Positions 13,683 through 15,094 of a stretch of DNA of 15,094 nt are shown piece after piece; within the stretch, counting starts at the first letter, position 1; the number at the start of each line of letters is the position of its first letter. The notes under the pieces were generated by a model. It did no database searches. It was not told where the DNA came from and saw nothing but the letters and a program-made list of their open reading frames with translations. The translations under genes and the position numbers were made by a program. Source of the DNA: Anaerolineales bacterium. GTDB taxonomy: Bacteria > Chloroflexota > Anaerolineae > Anaerolineales > DRMV01. Location: assembly GCA_027044735.1 (NCBI GenBank), contig JALUBW010000094.1, forward strand, positions 1 through 15,094. Direction: 5' to 3'.

Positions 13683-14717
13683 ATGAGCGAACAACAGGTT
13701 CAAGAAGCCGTTTACACCCCCGCCGAGGCGCAAGAGCAGCCCCTGCTCTCGGTGCGCCATCTGAAAATCTGGTATGAACTCAAGCGGTTTGGTTTCCTGC
13801 ACGCGGGTTACGTCAAGGCCGTCGACGACGTGACGTTCGATTTGCCCCGTGGCGAGGCCATCGCGGTGGTGGGCGAGAGCGGTTGCGGCAAATCCAGCCT
13901 GATGAAAGCCATTTTGGGGCTGGTGCATCCCCATGATGGACAAATCCTTTTCGAAGGCAAAGACATCTGGGAAGGCGGTAATACGGCCATGCGGGAATAC
14001 CGCATGAAGGTGGGGTACGTGCAGCAAGACCCCTATGGCGCGCTGCCGCCTTTTATGACCATCCGCCGCATTTTGGAAGAACCGCTGATTCTTGCTGGCA
14101 TGAAGAATAAGGAAGAGCGGCTGCAGCGGATTATTCGGAGCCTGGAGGAAGTTAAAGTCACGCCGCCTGATGACTTTCTCAACAAATATCCCCACATGCT
14201 CAGCGGCGGTCAGCAGCAGCGCATTGTGATTGCGCGGGCGCTCATCCGCGATCCTAAGATGCTCATTGCCGACGAGCCGGTCTCCATGCTCGACGCGTCG
14301 GTGCGGGTCGAAATTCTCAAATTGCTGGACGAAGTGCAAAAAGAGCGCCACCTTTCAGTGATTTACATTACCCACGACCTTTCTACGGTGCGCTACTTCT
14401 CGGAACGCATTTTCGTGATGTACGCTGGCAAGTTGATCGAAAAAGCCAGCACCCGCGAAATTTTAGACAACCCGAAGCATCCCTACACGTGGGCCTTGCT
14501 CAATGCCATTTCTGACCCCCTGGCCGAAAACGCCAAAAAATTGCGTGACATTCCTCCCGGCGAGCCGCCTTCGCTCATTACGCCGCCGCCGGGCTGCCGC
14601 TTCCACCCGCGTTGTCAGAAGGCCATTCAAGGCTTGTGTGAGGTTGAGGTGCCGCCGCATTTCTCGGTGGCGGCAGACCATGAGGTAGCCTGCTGGCTCT
14701 ATCGCGAGGAGGCTTGA
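13683..14717 (+). CDS. oppF: Opp/Dpp-type ABC transporter ATP-binding protein, OppF-like
   Basis: This 344-residue protein is the partner ATPase. Walker A is GESGCGKSS at 64-72, the Q-loop is YVQQDPYGALPP at 112-123, the signature is LSGGQQQR at 173-180, Walker B is LIADEP with D197 and E198, and the switch histidine is H231. The C-terminal extension carries four cysteines at 305, 311, 319 and 337, matching the OppD-like partner. An N-terminal stretch of about 20 residues is poorly conserved in type. Both ATPases have complete catalytic motifs, so the heterodimer should have two competent sites. GGAGAG at 13671-13676 lies six bases before the ATG. Its stop codon overlaps the next start as TGATG. 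Confidence 0.96.
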   Translation: MSEQQVQEAVYTPAEAQEQPLLSVRHLKIWYELKRFGFLHAGYVKAVDDVTFDLPRGEAIAVVGESGCGKSSLMKAILGLVHPHDGQILFEGKDIWEGGNTAMREYRMKVGYVQQDPYGALPPFMTIRRILEEPLILAGMKNKEERLQRIIRSLEEVKVTPPDDFLNKYPHMLSGGQQQRIVIARALIRDPKMLIADEPVSMLDASVRVEILKLLDEVQKERHLSVIYITHDLSTVRYFSERIFVMYAGKLIEKASTREILDNPKHPYTWALLNAISDPLAENAKKLRDIPPGEPPSLITPPPGCRFHPRCQKAIQGLCEVEVPPHFSVAADHEVACWLYREEA

Positions 14718-14956
14718 TGCGCCCGATTTCGCCATGGCGCTTGATTGGCGTGGGCGCTGTGCTGGAGGTGGTGGGCGTAGCCCTGCCTCTGCTGATGGTG
14801 GTGGGCGTGCTCCCTTCCACCTGGGTGCTCAACGGCTTGGCTTTTCTCTCGGGGGTGATCGGCTTGTTTTTGGGATATTTGGGCGTTACCCTGATGGTGC
14901 GTTTGCATCGCGGCCGCGGCGACGCTCCCTTCACGCCGCCTGAACAGCGGCGCTAA
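14717..14956 (+). CDS. Small two-helix membrane protein at the end of the Opp-like operon
   Basis: This 79-residue protein is not recognised. It has two hydrophobic helices, about 8-31 and 37-61, joined by a short turn (LPSTW), and a basic then polar C-terminal tail (VRLHRGRGDAPFTPPEQRR), which by the positive-inside rule should be cytoplasmic. The ATG at 14717 overlaps the last base of the OppF-like stop codon, and AGGAGG at 14707-14712 lies four bases upstream, so it is very likely translated and coupled to the ATPase gene. A TTG three bases earlier is a less likely start. Its place in the operon suggests an accessory or assembly role in the transporter, but that is inference. Confidence 0.75.
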   Translation: MRPISPWRLIGVGAVLEVVGVALPLLMVVGVLPSTWVLNGLAFLSGVIGLFLGYLGVTLMVRLHRGRGDAPFTPPEQRR

Positions 14957-14976
14957 CGCGACCCCTTTTCTGTACG

Positions 14977-15010
14977 CGGCGCGGGAATTACCTTCCCGCG
15001 CCGTTCGCTT
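14977..15010 (+). terminator. Hairpin at the end of the Opp-like operon
   Basis: CGGCGCGGGAA at 14977-14987 pairs perfectly with TTCCCGCGCCG at 14993-15003 around a five-base loop. The following TTCGCTTT is only weakly T-rich. It begins 21 bases after the last stop codon and is a likely terminator, possibly an imperfect one. Confidence 0.7.
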
Positions 15011-15028
15011 TGGCCCTCAGCGCGCGAG

Positions 15029-15088
15029 GCGCAGAGGAAGCGCAGAGGGGGCGCAGAGCCCCCAAAATCCCCCAAAATCCCCCAATCT
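15029..15088. repeat. Phased repeats GCAGAG (11 bp) and CCCCCAAAAT (10 bp)
   Basis: GCAGAG starts at 15031, 15042 and 15053, an exact 11-bp period. It is followed without a gap by CCCCCAAAAT at 15059-15068 and 15069-15078 and CCCCCAATCT at 15079-15088, an exact 10-bp period. The block lies just beyond the operon terminator and may continue past the window end. Confidence 0.8.
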
Positions 15089-15094
15089 CCTTAT

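Overview
The window looks like a piece of a moderately GC-rich chromosome from the phylum Chloroflexota, most likely class Anaerolineae. This is inference from style: a lipoprotein with a long Pro/Thr linker, LysM/M23 proteins, Opp-type transporters with oversized extracytoplasmic parts, and short periodic intergenic repeats. There is no rRNA or other marker to fix the taxonomy. All genes I accept are on the + strand. No tRNA, rRNA, CRISPR array or phage module was seen.

Layout. (1) Positions 1-487 hold no gene: a five-copy, 22-bp tandem array bounded by inverted GC-rich arms, an extended -10 promoter, and two blocks of ~10-bp-phased repeats. (2) Positions 488-2911 form a tightly packed three-gene unit: a Kv-beta/YghZ-like aldo/keto reductase, a DnaQ-like DEDDh exonuclease, and a SAM methyltransferase fused behind a membrane-spanning region. 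(3) Positions 2912-3219 hold a consensus-like sigma70-type promoter (TTGACA, 16 bp, TATAAT) and a ~200-nt structured leader, followed by rho (3220-4497). Two bases after rho is a secreted LysM-LysM-M23 cell-wall endopeptidase (4500-5513). (4) Positions 5690-6893 are a complete IS4-family insertion sequence with CTGA ends, a 15-bp perfect inverted-repeat core, a 6-bp target duplication, an intact DDE transposase with YREK signature, and a perfect 11-bp inverted repeat that would hide the transposase ribosome-binding site in read-through transcripts. (5) Positions 6903-14956 are an Opp/Dpp-type ABC import operon: lipoprotein binding protein, two permeases, two ATPases, and a coupled 79-residue two-helix membrane protein. 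It ends in a hairpin and another patch of phased repeats.

How the genes work together. The operon in (5) is a complete importer: a lipid-anchored receptor delivers solute to the OppB/OppC-type channel, driven by the OppD/OppF-type ATPases. A strong palindromic hairpin just after the receptor gene probably lets the receptor be made in excess over the channel and ATPases. The substrate cannot be read from sequence; peptides are the family default, but oligosaccharides are also carried by this family in thermophiles.

Most notable: the 949-residue binding protein appears to be a natural circular permutation of the SBP_bac_5 fold. The half that is normally C-terminal comes first and the half that is normally N-terminal comes second, with a helical insert and an added beta-rich C-terminal domain. 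It is paired with an OppC-type permease carrying a ~200-residue extracytoplasmic domain after its first helix. Together they suggest an architecturally divergent Opp-like importer.
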